The position numbers and the translations under genes are program-made. A stretch of 64,000 nucleotides of DNA from a virus, in IMG/VR virus record IMGVR_UViG_3300032268_000832, positions 186,001 to 250,000 of that record; one strand, given 5' to 3'. The notes under the pieces are model-generated. The model saw only the letters and a list, made by a program, of their open reading frames with translations. It was not told the origin of the DNA and made no database searches. Numbering within the stretch: the first letter of the stretch is position 1; every line of letters starts with the position of its first letter. Positions 24,192 through 32,217 of this stretch are shown here, piece after piece.

Positions 24192-24425
24192 ATGAAAAGA
24201 CAATATAGTGAAAATGAAAAAGGATTGGTAGAAGCCATAGTTGGATTGTTCATTTTGCTTCCTAACCCACAATTGAAGGGTAAAGAACAAGAAATAATGA
24301 AAATTGCTTTTAAAATTCTGGACGAAATGTTAGATGAAGACTTTGAACCAGAAGAAAATGAAGATGAAGACGATGATGATGGATACGAAGATTACATCAA
24401 GTATATTGTTGAAAAACGTAAATAA
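24192..24425 (+). CDS. Hypothetical acidic protein, 77 aa
   Basis: 77 residues from ATG 24192 (MKRQYSENEKG); an upstream start would lie in the tRNA. The C-terminal half is rich in Asp/Glu. Ends one base before the next tRNA. Confidence 0.6.
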   Translation: MKRQYSENEKGLVEAIVGLFILLPNPQLKGKEQEIMKIAFKILDEMLDEDFEPEENEDEDDDDGYEDYIKYIVEKRK

Positions 24426-24499
24426 GGTCCTCTGGCGCAATTGGTTAGCGCAGCGCGCTCATAACGCGACGGTTTCGGGTTCGAGTCCCGAGGGGACCA
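24426..24499 (+). tRNA. tRNA-Met or tRNA-Ile2 (CAT)
   Basis: Acceptor GGTCCTC/GGGGACC, loop CTCATAA, T arm TCGGG/CCCGA, A73. Elongator Met versus lysidine-modified Ile2 cannot be decided by eye; the leader of this array contains both AUG and AUA codons. Confidence 0.85.
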
Positions 24500-24604
24500 C
24501 ACCCTATCAAATGGTGTAACCACGGGTAAAAACAGCAACGCTGGCGAATGGACCAGAGGCGCACCGTAATTGTGGTACTCGGTGTATTGATAAAAATATA
24601 AAAT
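24500..24604 (+). other. Structured noncoding spacer
   Basis: No gene. TATCAA near 24505 pairs with TTGATA near 24588, enclosing CACCG/CGGTG and CAGC/GCTG hairpins. May be a degenerate or unusual tRNA-like RNA. Confidence 0.35.
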
Positions 24605-24690
24605 TCTGGTTTGGCCGAGTGGACGATGGCAGCAGACTGTTAATCTGCTAGGGTACACCCTCAACGTAGGTTCGAATCCTACAGCCAGAG
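24605..24690 (+). tRNA. tRNA-Asn-type (GTT) with long variable arm
   Basis: Acceptor TCTGGTT/AGCCAGA, anticodon arm GCAGA-CTGTTAA-TCTGC, variable arm AGGG-TACA-CCCT, T arm GTAGG/CCTAC, G73. T1-A72 and G73 fit Asn, but the long arm and the D-arm GGCCGAGTGG look like Ser/Tyr tRNA. A normal Asn(GTT) tRNA lies at 25300. Confidence 0.8.
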
Positions 24691-24712
24691 CGAAAATTTT
24701 TTTGTTAATCTA

Positions 24713-24742
24713 TTGACTTTTTGTTCGAATTTATTATATTTA
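24713..24742 (+). promoter_or_regulatory. Host-type promoter for the HNH gene
   Basis: TTGAC (24713) and TATATTTA (24735-24742), 16 bases before the ATG. Confidence 0.6.
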
Positions 24743-24757
24743 TAATAAAAACAAATT

Positions 24758-25312
24758 ATGAAAGAAAAAATATTAGAATTAAGAAAAAAAGGTTTAAAAA
24801 TTGATGAAATTGTTAAAGAATTGGGTTGTGCTAAAAGCACCGTATCATATCACATTAACAATAATGGTTTAGGTGGTAAGGTTATAACTGACAGTTTAAT
24901 TTCTAAAATTAATGAGTATTATTTAACTCATAGTAAAGCTGAAACAGCTAAACATTTCGGGATTGGAGCTTCAACTGTAACTAAATATACTGAAAATAAA
25001 AGAGTCTATTTAAGCGAAGAAGAGAGGAAAGAAAAAGCTGTTAAAGCCGTTGTAAAAAGAAGACAAAAAGTCAAAGAGATGGCAGTTGAATACAAAGGCG
25101 GTTCATGTCAGAGATGTGGTTATAATAAATACATAGGTGCTTTAGAGTTTCACCATATGGACCCAAATGAAAAAGATTTTTTAATAAGCAGAAAAGGTCA
25201 TTGTACATCTTGGGAAAAAATAAAAAAAGAATTAGATAAATGTATTTTAGTTTGTGCTAATTGTCACAGAGAAGTACACGAAGAAGAAAGAAATAACAAG
25301 GGGCTGTCGTAG
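24758..25312 (+). CDS. HNH homing endonuclease with helix-turn-helix
   Basis: 184 residues. Helix-turn-helix segments (IDEIVKELGCAKSTVSYHI; AETAKHFGIGASTVTKY) occupy residues 15-85; the HNH core is C-terminal: SCQRCGY, LEFHHMDPNEKDF, CILVCANCHREVHEE. The TAG stop falls inside the following tRNA-Asn gene, so enzyme and tRNA overlap by 13 bases. Confidence 0.85.
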   Translation: MKEKILELRKKGLKIDEIVKELGCAKSTVSYHINNNGLGGKVITDSLISKINEYYLTHSKAETAKHFGIGASTVTKYTENKRVYLSEEERKEKAVKAVVKRRQKVKEMAVEYKGGSCQRCGYNKYIGALEFHHMDPNEKDFLISRKGHCTSWEKIKKELDKCILVCANCHREVHEEERNNKGLS

Positions 25313-25373
25313 CAGCGGTCTAATACGGAGGACTGTTAATCCTTTTACATGGGTTCGAATCCCATCGGCCCCG
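25300..25373 (+). tRNA. tRNA-Asn (GTT)
   Basis: Acceptor GGGGCTG/CGGCCCC, D stem CGTA/TACG, anticodon loop CTGTTAA, T arm ATGGG/CCCAT, G73. Confidence 0.9.
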
Positions 25374-25387
25374 CAAAATAAAAGAAG

Positions 25388-25540
25388 ATGGAAAAGACAA
25401 GTGAAGCTGATATGCAGCGTCTTTATGATTACTTGGATAAAATGGGTGTATCTTATACGGTAGACCGAAATCCAAGTCCAGAAAAGATTGCTAGAATCAA
25501 AGCACAAATTGAAAAGAACAAAAAAATAAGAATGTGTTAA
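25388..25540 (+). CDS. Hypothetical protein, 50 aa
   Basis: 50 residues from ATG 25388 (MEKTSEADMQRLYDYLDK) to TAA, helical and charged, between two tRNAs. Codon usage looks like the neighbouring genes. No family recognised. Confidence 0.5.
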   Translation: MEKTSEADMQRLYDYLDKMGVSYTVDRNPSPEKIARIKAQIEKNKKIRMC

Positions 25541-25640
25541 TGCTGATAAACTACAACAGCACCAGACGAAAAACTGGCGTGGAGCATGGGACTAGTTAAC
25601 CACCACAATTGTAGGAGAATACCCTACCACATTCACAAAT
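25541..25640 (+). other. Structured noncoding spacer
   Basis: No gene. Contains CCAG/CTGG and GTAGG/CCTAC hairpins, the latter with a 7-base loop like a degenerate T arm. Shares the ACAGCA...GACG/GGCG pattern with the spacer at 24500. Confidence 0.35.
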
Positions 25641-25710
25641 GCCGAGGCTTATAGGAAAAGAGCCATCCCTCATAAAGATGGTCAAGTCGGTTCGACTCCG
25701 ATACTCGGTA
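25641..25710 (+). tRNA. tRNA-Met-type (CAT)
   Basis: Acceptor GCCGAGG/ACTCGGT (one mismatch), D stem GCT/AGC, anticodon arm CATCC-CTCATAA-AGATG with a C-A mismatch, T arm GTCGG/CCGAT, A73. Elongator Met or Ile2. Confidence 0.75.
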
Positions 25711-25718
25711 CCAAAATT

Positions 25719-25791
25719 GGCTCTATCGTTCAACTGGATAGGACCTCGGTCTACGAAATCGAAAATACAGGTTCGAATCCTGTTAGAGTCA
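25719..25791 (+). tRNA. tRNA-Arg (ACG)
   Basis: Acceptor GGCTCTA/TAGAGTC, anticodon arm TCGGT-CTACGAA-ATCGA, T arm ACAGG/CCTGT, A73. Confidence 0.87.
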
Positions 25792-25840
25792 CAACATCAG
25801 TCAAATCTATAATTTATATGTATCATTTGGCTAACAATAT

Positions 25841-25913
25841 GCCTCCATAGCATAAATGGAAATGCAACATCCTTCTAAGATGTCCAATCGGGGTTCGAAT
25901 CCCTGTGGGGGTA
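25841..25913 (+). tRNA. tRNA-Arg (TCT)
   Basis: Acceptor GCCTCCA/TGGGGGT, anticodon arm ACATC-CTTCTAA-GATGT, T arm CGGGG/CCCTG, A73. Confidence 0.87.
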
Positions 25914-26117
25914 CAAATAAAATAGCAATCAAGGTTTGTTTCACCTTCAAGATATTCCTGAAAAGAAACTAGGTGTGTTGATAGGGGTAGCCTCCCAACA
26001 GTGACTGATTAAATTCAAGGTAGATACGGACTGGTACAGTGGTGACTTACACACGGAATTCCACTAATCCCTTTGTAGCCCGTCACGACCCAAGGGCGGG
26101 ATTGTTATTTTATTTAT
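25914..26117 (+). other. Noncoding region before tRNA-Ser
   Basis: About 200 bases without a gene. Contains a GTTTGTTTC...GAAACTAGG fold and, near 26078-26100, a CCCGTC/GGCGGG hairpin followed by a T-rich stretch, which may be a terminator. Confidence 0.4.
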
Positions 26118-26201
26118 GGAGAGTTGCCAGAGTGGTAATGGAGCGGATTGCTAATCCGTGGTCGTTAGTTCGGCCCATGGGTTCGAATCCCATACTCTCC
26201 A
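26118..26201 (+). tRNA. tRNA-Ser (GCT)
   Basis: Acceptor GGAGAGT/ACTCTCC, anticodon arm GCGGA-TTGCTAA-TCCGT, long variable arm, T arm ATGGG/CCCAT. Position 73 is A rather than the usual Ser G, followed by CCA in the DNA. Confidence 0.85.
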
Positions 26202-26225
26202 CCACGTCTTATTCATTATTTCTAG

Positions 26226-26234
26226 ATATTTATT
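26226..26234 (+). promoter_or_regulatory. ATATTTATT element
   Basis: Second-class element 14 bases before the ATG at 26249. Confidence 0.4.
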
Positions 26235-26248
26235 TAAAAATATTGATA

Positions 26249-27043
26249 ATGAAAAAATATATTAAAAATTTGCTTAGAGAAAATATTTTAAAAGAGTATA
26301 TCAATCAAGACATGGTATCTCTTAAGAGATATTTTTCTATGTCAGATGAACAAAAGAAGTCTTATTTACCACATGAATATCCATATGAATTTGATAGGTT
26401 CTTAGATGAAGAAGGTATAGAAACAGATATTGAGGGTGAAACATATGAAATATCAGATATTCTATTTGATAAAAACCCAGAATTATACAATAGATTTGCT
26501 GAATGGTTATTTAGAGAAATTGAACAAAACACACTAAACGTTCCAGACTCTGATTATCCAGCATGGGCCTATTTTGATAACCCAAGACTTGTTAAGAATC
26601 AATGGTTAATTCATTTCACTGATAATGCTGAGAGTATTGCAAGACAAGGTTTTAAATATGGTGTTGATGAAATTGATAAATTGGCGTTAACAACACATTT
26701 GGGAGAGTTCGAAAAAAAATATGGTGGTTATAATTTTGCTTATGATATTGAGAGATATGATAGATATGCACATAGCAATCGTGGTTCTGGTTTTAAATAT
26801 GGTAAAGAAGCTGTTATATTTAGAGCATCTGGTATAGAATTATGGCATTATAGTGATGAGGAACCACAAGTTATTTTTTATGGTAATACAGCTAGAAACA
26901 TAATACCAATAATAAGAGGTGAGAATGCTGATTGGGCGGTTTATAGCACAAAGAGTGGTCGTATCTTATATGAGAACGATGATTTTGACAATGTAGTTGT
27001 ATGGGTTTTAAGAAATTACGTTCAATATAGAAAACAAGTGTAA
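26249..27043 (+). CDS. Predicted packaged protein, possibly ADP-ribosyltransferase-like
   Basis: 264 residues from ATG 26249; a longer upstream frame runs through tRNA and is rejected. N-terminus MKKYIKNLLREN, the recurring tag. Residues ~125-240 contain WLIHFTDNAESIARQGFKYG and later AVIFRASGIELWHYSDEEPQV, which resemble the H-x-T and terminal Glu regions of the ADP-ribosyltransferase/phosphotransferase fold. T4 packages an ADP-ribosyltransferase (Alt), which makes the idea attractive, but the assignment is tentative. Confidence 0.6.
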   Translation: MKKYIKNLLRENILKEYINQDMVSLKRYFSMSDEQKKSYLPHEYPYEFDRFLDEEGIETDIEGETYEISDILFDKNPELYNRFAEWLFREIEQNTLNVPDSDYPAWAYFDNPRLVKNQWLIHFTDNAESIARQGFKYGVDEIDKLALTTHLGEFEKKYGGYNFAYDIERYDRYAHSNRGSGFKYGKEAVIFRASGIELWHYSDEEPQVIFYGNTARNIIPIIRGENADWAVYSTKSGRILYENDDFDNVVVWVLRNYVQYRKQV

Positions 27044-27045
27044 AT

Positions 27046-27723
27046 ATGAAAGATTTTATTAAACAAAAATTATCAGAGAATTTAGTACATGAGGTAATCG
27101 AATCTTATTTAGAAGAGGATTACCCATCCAATTTTGATTTAGAAGAATTTTCAAAATTAAATAGTTTTAACAAAAGAATCCAATACTGTCAAGAAAGACT
27201 TAAAAGAATATCATCTGGCTCATCTAGGATTGTCTATATGGTTGACGATACTAAAGTGCTTAAGATTGCGAGAAATAAAAAGGGTCTTGCACAAAACGAA
27301 ATTGAAATTGATTATTCAAATTACTATGATTTAAAAGACATCACAGCACAAGTATTTGCTTATGACCAAAATAATTTATGGGTTGAAATGGAGTTGGCTA
27401 AAAAAGTAACGCCAGCAATATTTGAAAGAGTTGTTGGTTTTACATTTGCTGATTATTGTGCTGGCCTTAGAAAACATCATGATGAAATAAACCCAAAAAG
27501 AGGTTCATGGTTTAGTTCTGATGTAAGCAAAGAAGTTTATGAAGCTATGTGGGAAGATGAATTTACTTATGAAATGTTAAGTTTTATTGGTGGTTATGAT
27601 ATTCCAGTTGGTGATTTGTGTAAACTTAACACATATGGTCTTGTAAAAAGAAATGGTGAAGACACGATTGTTATGATTGATTACGGATTAAATAATGATG
27701 TTTGGCAAGACTATTATAAATAA
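27046..27723 (+). CDS. Predicted packaged protein kinase-like protein
   Basis: 225 residues. N-terminus MKDFIKQKLSEN, a variant tag with an LSE site. GSSRIVYMVDDTKVLKIARN resembles a Gly-rich loop and the beta-3 Lys of protein kinases, and DTIVMIDYGL resembles the metal-binding DFG region. The classic HRD loop is not obvious. Two bases after the 26249 gene, same operon. Confidence 0.55.
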   Translation: MKDFIKQKLSENLVHEVIESYLEEDYPSNFDLEEFSKLNSFNKRIQYCQERLKRISSGSSRIVYMVDDTKVLKIARNKKGLAQNEIEIDYSNYYDLKDITAQVFAYDQNNLWVEMELAKKVTPAIFERVVGFTFADYCAGLRKHHDEINPKRGSWFSSDVSKEVYEAMWEDEFTYEMLSFIGGYDIPVGDLCKLNTYGLVKRNGEDTIVMIDYGLNNDVWQDYYK

Positions 27724-27749
27724 TTTTTGTATAGTTAAAAAATAAGTAG

Positions 27750-27757
27750 TATATTTG
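27750..27757 (+). promoter_or_regulatory. Host-type -7 element for the kinase-phosphodiesterase gene
   Basis: AGTAGTATATTTGC five bases before the ATG. Confidence 0.6.
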
Positions 27758-27761
27758 CATC

Positions 27762-28700
27762 ATGAAAAAAGAAATAAGAACAATATTAAGAGAAGGTATG
27801 TTAAAGAATTCATTAGGGGTTGCGGTTTCAAGACCAGACCAAGTGCTTATCGTGATGCGTGGTATACCAGGCTCGGGTAAATCAACAAAAGCCAAAGAAC
27901 TAGTAGGTGAAGGAGTAATCCATTCAACTGATGCTGTTATAGAGTCACAAGGTGATTACAACAAATTCTTTCAATTAATGTTTGAATCTAAAGACTTTAC
28001 ACCATTGTCAAGAGCTCACTCTACCAATTTAAAAAACGTTGTTGGTTCGTTAAAAGAAGGTGTTTCACCAGTTATCCTAGATAACACAAACATCAAACAA
28101 AACGAATCAAAGGCCGCTATTAAGGCTGCTTTGGAAATGGGGTTGGCTGACAACAACATAAAGTTTGTGGATATAGGTACAGCTGGTCTTACAGCTGAGC
28201 AATTAGCTGAAAGAAACACTCATGGTGTACCGCTTGAAAAAATACAATCAATGATTGAATCACACAAGGGTCAAGGTCCATTAACGCTTAAAAGCGTTTT
28301 AGAATCGAAAGACATGTACAAAGAATCAAACATTTTGTATTCTGCTGTTGTATTGGATGGTGGGTCTAGAGCAGCTTTGTTGTCAAGAATTGAGGGTATG
28401 ATACCTGATGGTTGGAAAGTAATTGCGCACCACATGACTATAGTGTTTGGTAAACCAGTACCAAACCAAGAAGATTTAGGTAAAGAAGTTACTTTGTATG
28501 TTGAAGCTATAGGGATTAGCGATATGGCTATGGCTGTTAGGGTTGAAGGTTATCCATCAACCAATGCGATTCCACATATAACAATTGCGATAAACCCAGA
28601 TGGTGGAAAACCAGTGATGTCGAATGATATCACCAAATGGCAAAAAATAAAGAACTTTGCCATTAAGGGTAGAGTTACTGAAATTAAGAAAGGGTCGTAA
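27762..28700 (+). CDS. Polynucleotide kinase / 2H phosphodiesterase fusion (RNA repair)
   Basis: 312 residues. Tag MKKEIRTILREG, then a P-loop kinase domain (MRGIPGSGKSTKAKEL near 30; DNTNIK near 110) and a C-terminal 2H domain with two H-x-T motifs, HHMTIVFG and PHITIAI. This kinase plus cyclic phosphodiesterase pairing is the end-healing half of fungal tRNA ligase, preparing 5'-phosphate and opened 3' ends for joining. RNA ligases are encoded at 29888 and 35135, so a complete repair or splicing set is present. Confidence 0.8.
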   Translation: MKKEIRTILREGMLKNSLGVAVSRPDQVLIVMRGIPGSGKSTKAKELVGEGVIHSTDAVIESQGDYNKFFQLMFESKDFTPLSRAHSTNLKNVVGSLKEGVSPVILDNTNIKQNESKAAIKAALEMGLADNNIKFVDIGTAGLTAEQLAERNTHGVPLEKIQSMIESHKGQGPLTLKSVLESKDMYKESNILYSAVVLDGGSRAALLSRIEGMIPDGWKVIAHHMTIVFGKPVPNQEDLGKEVTLYVEAIGISDMAMAVRVEGYPSTNAIPHITIAINPDGGKPVMSNDITKWQKIKNFAIKGRVTEIKKGS

Positions 28701-28712
28701 AGACCCTTTTTT
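28692..28712 (+). terminator. Rho-independent terminator
   Basis: GGGTCGTAAAGACCC followed by six T, overlapping the stop codon. Confidence 0.8.
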
Positions 28713-28737
28713 ATTTGCATATAATAAAAATATGTTG

Positions 28738-28745
28738 TATCTTTG
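28738..28745 (+). promoter_or_regulatory. Host-type -7 element TATCTTTG
   Basis: Lies 14 bases before the Nudix gene start. Confidence 0.6.
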
Positions 28746-28758
28746 TAAAAAATATATT

Positions 28759-29394
28759 ATGATAACAGCGCAAGTAGTATTAATTAACGAAGAAGGTTTA
28801 ATTCTTGGAGTGTCTAGAAAAGACAACCATTCTGATTTCGGATTACCTGGAGGTAAGATGGACCCAGAAGACGACAATGACCCTACAACAACGGCAATAA
28901 GAGAATGTAAAGAAGAAACTGGTTTGGATATTTTTAATTTACAATTAGTTTTTGCTATCCATAAAAATGGTAACATGGGTTACACTTATTTGGCTAAGTA
29001 TTCTGGTGAAATAAACCATAACGAACCACATGTAGTTAAATGGGTGGCTATGGAAGTTCTAATTAACGGAAGCTTCGGTAGATACAATCAAATGGTGTCT
29101 GAATCACTTACGGATTTGGGTGTTGATTATCAATTGGATGTTGATTTGGATAGTTTAACTAACGAAGTTAAAGAGTATGCTGCTAATAATAAGCTGTTGG
29201 GGATGACTTTTAACGTTGACCATCTTTATAAACAGTATGGTTTTACTGGTAAAACTTCTTATGTTGTTTATTTTGATATAGATTACGATGAATTTTTGTG
29301 GGATTTTGACAATGACTTTATAATTGGTTTGGAAGCTATTGGTAAAAAATATGGGGTTGGTGTTCAATTACCACATCATTATTATACAAAATAG
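28759..29394 (+). CDS. Nudix hydrolase
   Basis: 211 residues from ATG 28759. Nudix box in GGKMDPEDDNDPTTTAIREC and the following KEETGLDI, with a slightly longer first loop than the classic box. Nudix enzymes hydrolyse nucleotide diphosphate derivatives. The C-terminal ~80 residues are an extra domain I cannot name. Ends in TAG. Confidence 0.85.
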   Translation: MITAQVVLINEEGLILGVSRKDNHSDFGLPGGKMDPEDDNDPTTTAIRECKEETGLDIFNLQLVFAIHKNGNMGYTYLAKYSGEINHNEPHVVKWVAMEVLINGSFGRYNQMVSESLTDLGVDYQLDVDLDSLTNEVKEYAANNKLLGMTFNVDHLYKQYGFTGKTSYVVYFDIDYDEFLWDFDNDFIIGLEAIGKKYGVGVQLPHHYYTK

Positions 29395-29417
29395 TTGTAA
29401 CAATAGAAATTAATTAG

Positions 29418-29425
29418 TATATTTG
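29418..29425 (+). promoter_or_regulatory. Host-type -7 element TATATTTG
   Basis: Lies 16 bases before ATG 29441, with TTG about 24 bases upstream. Confidence 0.55.
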
Positions 29426-29440
29426 CAAAAACTTATAAAT

Positions 29441-29827
29441 ATGAAAAATGCTGAAAGACGTCTTCAACTAACGTCAAAATTTGTACAGATGGGTAAAGCT
29501 CTAGTTGAAGAGGGTAGAGAATCCAATGATTTAATTATCGCTCAGTTGGGTAGTATGATAATCTTTTTAGGTGGGATTTGTTTTGATGATGAAGATGTCA
29601 CAAAATTTGGTGAATTGGTTTCTATGTATTCAGCAAAAAAATTGGTTGAATCTTTAGAAGAAAACAATGACCCTGAAATTATGGCTATCAGAAGAAAAGC
29701 TGAAGCTGACACTTATGAAAACATCTTAGATGGGATTGATGGTTTAATTGATGATGCTAAGAGAGGTAAATTGGATGATGAGGATGAAATCAATTTTGAC
29801 CAAGATGATGACGATGATAATGATTAA
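29441..29827 (+). CDS. Hypothetical acidic-tailed protein, 128 aa
   Basis: 128 residues from ATG 29441 (MKNAERRLQLTSKFVQ). Helical with an Asp/Glu-rich C-terminus. No family recognised. Confidence 0.65.
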   Translation: MKNAERRLQLTSKFVQMGKALVEEGRESNDLIIAQLGSMIIFLGGICFDDEDVTKFGELVSMYSAKKLVESLEENNDPEIMAIRRKAEADTYENILDGIDGLIDDAKRGKLDDEDEINFDQDDDDDND

Positions 29828-29862
29828 TTAACGCAAATATTTTGTGCATTAAAATAAACACA

Positions 29863-29870
29863 TATATTTG
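29863..29870 (+). promoter_or_regulatory. Host-type -7 element TATATTTG
   Basis: Lies 18 bases before the RNA ligase gene. Confidence 0.55.
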
Positions 29871-29887
29871 CACAAAAAATACATGTT

Positions 29888-31012
29888 ATGTTAAAAATAC
29901 AAAAATTTATAAAAGAAAACGGTTTTGAAAAAGCTGTTAAAGAGTTTCAATTAAAAACTCGTGAATACGAACACAAAGTGTTATTGAAATATGACCAATT
30001 AGTGTCACCAACTATTATGTCGAACATAGAAGTTCAAGAATGTAGAGGTCTTATCCTTGAAAAAGGTACATGGGATGTTATGTCGTTGGCTTTCACAAAA
30101 TTCTTCAATGCTGAAGAAGGAAACGCTGCTAAAATAGATTGGAACACAGCTCACGTTTTAGAGAAACTTGACGGTACTCTTATACAAGTGTATTGGGACT
30201 GGGTAAACGAAGAATGGTATGCTGGTACTACTGGTACAGCTGAGGGTGAGGGTGAAGTTAACAACAAAATGGGAACTACTTTTAACTCATTGTTTTGGGA
30301 CACTGTAACAAAACAATATGCGTTGAATACATGTATGTTCGACAAAAACCATGTATATGTGTTTGAGTTAACAACTCCATATAATATTGTTGTAAAACCA
30401 CACGGAGAATCATCAGCAACTTTGTTGACTGTTAGAAACCGTGTTACATTACAAGAGGTTTCTTGGAAAAACTTAACTATGATTGCAGAATCGTTAAGAG
30501 TACCATTGGTTAAAAGATTTGACTTGAATGCTAAAGATGTGGGTACTTTGTTACGTACATTTGAAGGTATGCCATGGTCAGAAGAAGGTTACGTTGTTGT
30601 AGACGCTAATTTTAACCGTATCAAGATAAAAAACCCAGCTTACGTTGCGGTTCACCACTTGAAAGGTAAAACAGCTGAACACAACATCATAACTATCGTT
30701 AAATCTAACGAGATAGAAGAATTCGCTTCAACTTTCCCAGAAAGAAAAGATGAATTGCTTAGACTTAAAGATAACTACGATAAATTAACTGACAAGTTAA
30801 ATGATGTTTGGGTTGAGTTAAGTGCTCGTAAACCAAAAAACATAACCAAAGAAGAAAAGAAAAGATACGCTGCGGCTGTATTTGAAGTTTGTGGTAAACA
30901 CGACTTAAAACAATTCACTGGATTGTATTTCGGATTGGTTGATGGTAAAGTTGGTTCCGTAGAAGACTTCATTGTAAACTACGATGACAAATTATTATAC
31001 AAAATGCTCTAA
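29888..31012 (+). CDS. T4 Rnl1-like RNA ligase
   Basis: 374 residues, the size of T4 RNA ligase 1. Adenylation motif I is LEKLDGTLIQV near residue 95 (nucleophilic Lys), motif III VFELTTPYNIVV near 160, motif IV SEEGYVVVD near 235 and motif V RIKIKNPAYVAVH near 250. Such ligases seal cleaved tRNA anticodon loops. Works logically with the kinase-phosphodiesterase at 27762. Confidence 0.88.
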   Translation: MLKIQKFIKENGFEKAVKEFQLKTREYEHKVLLKYDQLVSPTIMSNIEVQECRGLILEKGTWDVMSLAFTKFFNAEEGNAAKIDWNTAHVLEKLDGTLIQVYWDWVNEEWYAGTTGTAEGEGEVNNKMGTTFNSLFWDTVTKQYALNTCMFDKNHVYVFELTTPYNIVVKPHGESSATLLTVRNRVTLQEVSWKNLTMIAESLRVPLVKRFDLNAKDVGTLLRTFEGMPWSEEGYVVVDANFNRIKIKNPAYVAVHHLKGKTAEHNIITIVKSNEIEEFASTFPERKDELLRLKDNYDKLTDKLNDVWVELSARKPKNITKEEKKRYAAAVFEVCGKHDLKQFTGLYFGLVDGKVGSVEDFIVNYDDKLLYKML

Positions 31013-31029
31013 CTCTTTGGGGTTAGAGC
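31006..31029 (+). terminator. Possible terminator hairpin
   Basis: GCTCTAAC pairs with GTTAGAGC over the ligase stop codon; only a weak T-rich tail follows. Confidence 0.45.
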
Positions 31030-31050
31030 TTAACCTTTAAAAATAAAAAA

Positions 31051-31692
31051 ATGGCAAAAAATCATAAACTAAATGAACGTTTATTAATAGAATACGTTAA
31101 TTCTGGTGAATGGACTATTAATGATAGTGGTGAAATATGGTCTAAAATTAAAAGGGTTGGTGCTGGGTTTTATGAAGTAGAACCATACAGAATTGAGAGA
31201 AAGACCAAGGAAGGTTATTTAAGTATAAGAGGTTCTGTTAATGGAAAAAGATATAGTAGTTTTGCACATAGATTAGTTTGGCAATATTTTAACGGTGATA
31301 TAAACGATGGTTTAACAATAAACCATAAAGATGGTGATAAAACTAATAACAAATTATCAAATTTAGAACTAGCAACATATAAAGAACAATCCAAGCATTC
31401 TAGAGAAGTTCTCGGTAACGTGATAGACCAATATGGTGAAAAAAACCCTTCCTTTAAACTAAAAGATTCAGAGGTAGAAGAAATTAGAGAATTATATAAA
31501 ACCAAAAACTACACTCAAGTACAAATTGGGGAAATGTACGGTGTTGCACATCAAACAATATCTAAAATAGTAAATGGTGATAGAAGAAATAAAGATTTAA
31601 AAACAGTAAAACAAGATTATAGAAACTGCCTTAAAAGCGTTAGAAACGATAAAGGTAGGTTTATATTAAAAACAAATAAAGATAACATTTAA
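31051..31692 (+). CDS. HNH homing endonuclease (HNH_3 type)
   Basis: 213 residues. SSFAHRLVWQYF, INDGLTINHKDGDKTNNK and LELATYKEQSKHS form the HNH_3 core at about 70-120, followed by a helix-turn-helix region (TQVQIGEMYGVAHQTISKIV). Inserted just after an RNA ligase gene. Confidence 0.87.
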   Translation: MAKNHKLNERLLIEYVNSGEWTINDSGEIWSKIKRVGAGFYEVEPYRIERKTKEGYLSIRGSVNGKRYSSFAHRLVWQYFNGDINDGLTINHKDGDKTNNKLSNLELATYKEQSKHSREVLGNVIDQYGEKNPSFKLKDSEVEEIRELYKTKNYTQVQIGEMYGVAHQTISKIVNGDRRNKDLKTVKQDYRNCLKSVRNDKGRFILKTNKDNI

Positions 31693-31702
31693 TTAGTTTA
31701 TA

Positions 31703-32044
31703 ATGGCAAAAATAACACCTTTATATCCACAATTCGTAACTGTTGATGGTAATTGTGCGTTACGTTTAATCTACGATGGTGGAAAATATAAATATTACAG
31801 AGATGGCGGTCAATGGGGTGTTGATTGTTATAGAGACTCAGAAGGTATTTTACGAGCATATTGTAGGGATATTAAATCGTTAGATGATAAACCATTGCTT
31901 TCAATATCTGAAAAAGAATGGAGACTATGTAACGGTAAATACGTGCCACATAAGTTTGAACGATACGGTTCTGAACGTGACACCACTGGAGATGTAAAAA
32001 AAGAAGTACCAAAAAACAAAAATAAATACCTTTTAATACGATAA
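31703..32044 (+). CDS. Hypothetical protein with KYLLIR tail
   Basis: 113 residues. Ends NKNKYLLIR, closely like the C-terminus of the next protein. No family recognised. Confidence 0.65.
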   Translation: MAKITPLYPQFVTVDGNCALRLIYDGGKYKYYRDGGQWGVDCYRDSEGILRAYCRDIKSLDDKPLLSISEKEWRLCNGKYVPHKFERYGSERDTTGDVKKEVPKNKNKYLLIR

Positions 32045-32046
32045 AA

Positions 32047-32217
32047 ATGGAAAAAGAAAATAACTATGAAGGTATAAAGTCGATTTACCATTATATTCCT
32101 CATTATGATATTGAGACTTTGATTGATTTTGATAGGGTATCTAAAAATCCTTGTTCCGAAATTGAATTACCAAAACAAAAAGAAAACAAACGTAAATACC
32201 TTTTAATTGCAAGATAA
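32047..32217 (+). CDS. Hypothetical protein with KYLLIAR tail, 56 aa
   Basis: 56 residues from ATG 32047 (MEKENNYEGIKSIYHY) to TAA. Ends ENKRKYLLIAR, resembling the previous protein's tail. Its stop overlaps the HD gene start. Confidence 0.6.
   Translation: MEKENNYEGIKSIYHYIPHYDIETLIDFDRVSKNPCSEIELPKQKENKRKYLLIAR

Noticed and set aside
26039-26248. Upstream extension of the 26249 protein
   Set aside because: The extension would translate through the tRNA-Ser gene; the ATG at 26249 gives the shared N-terminal tag and has an ATATTTATT element.
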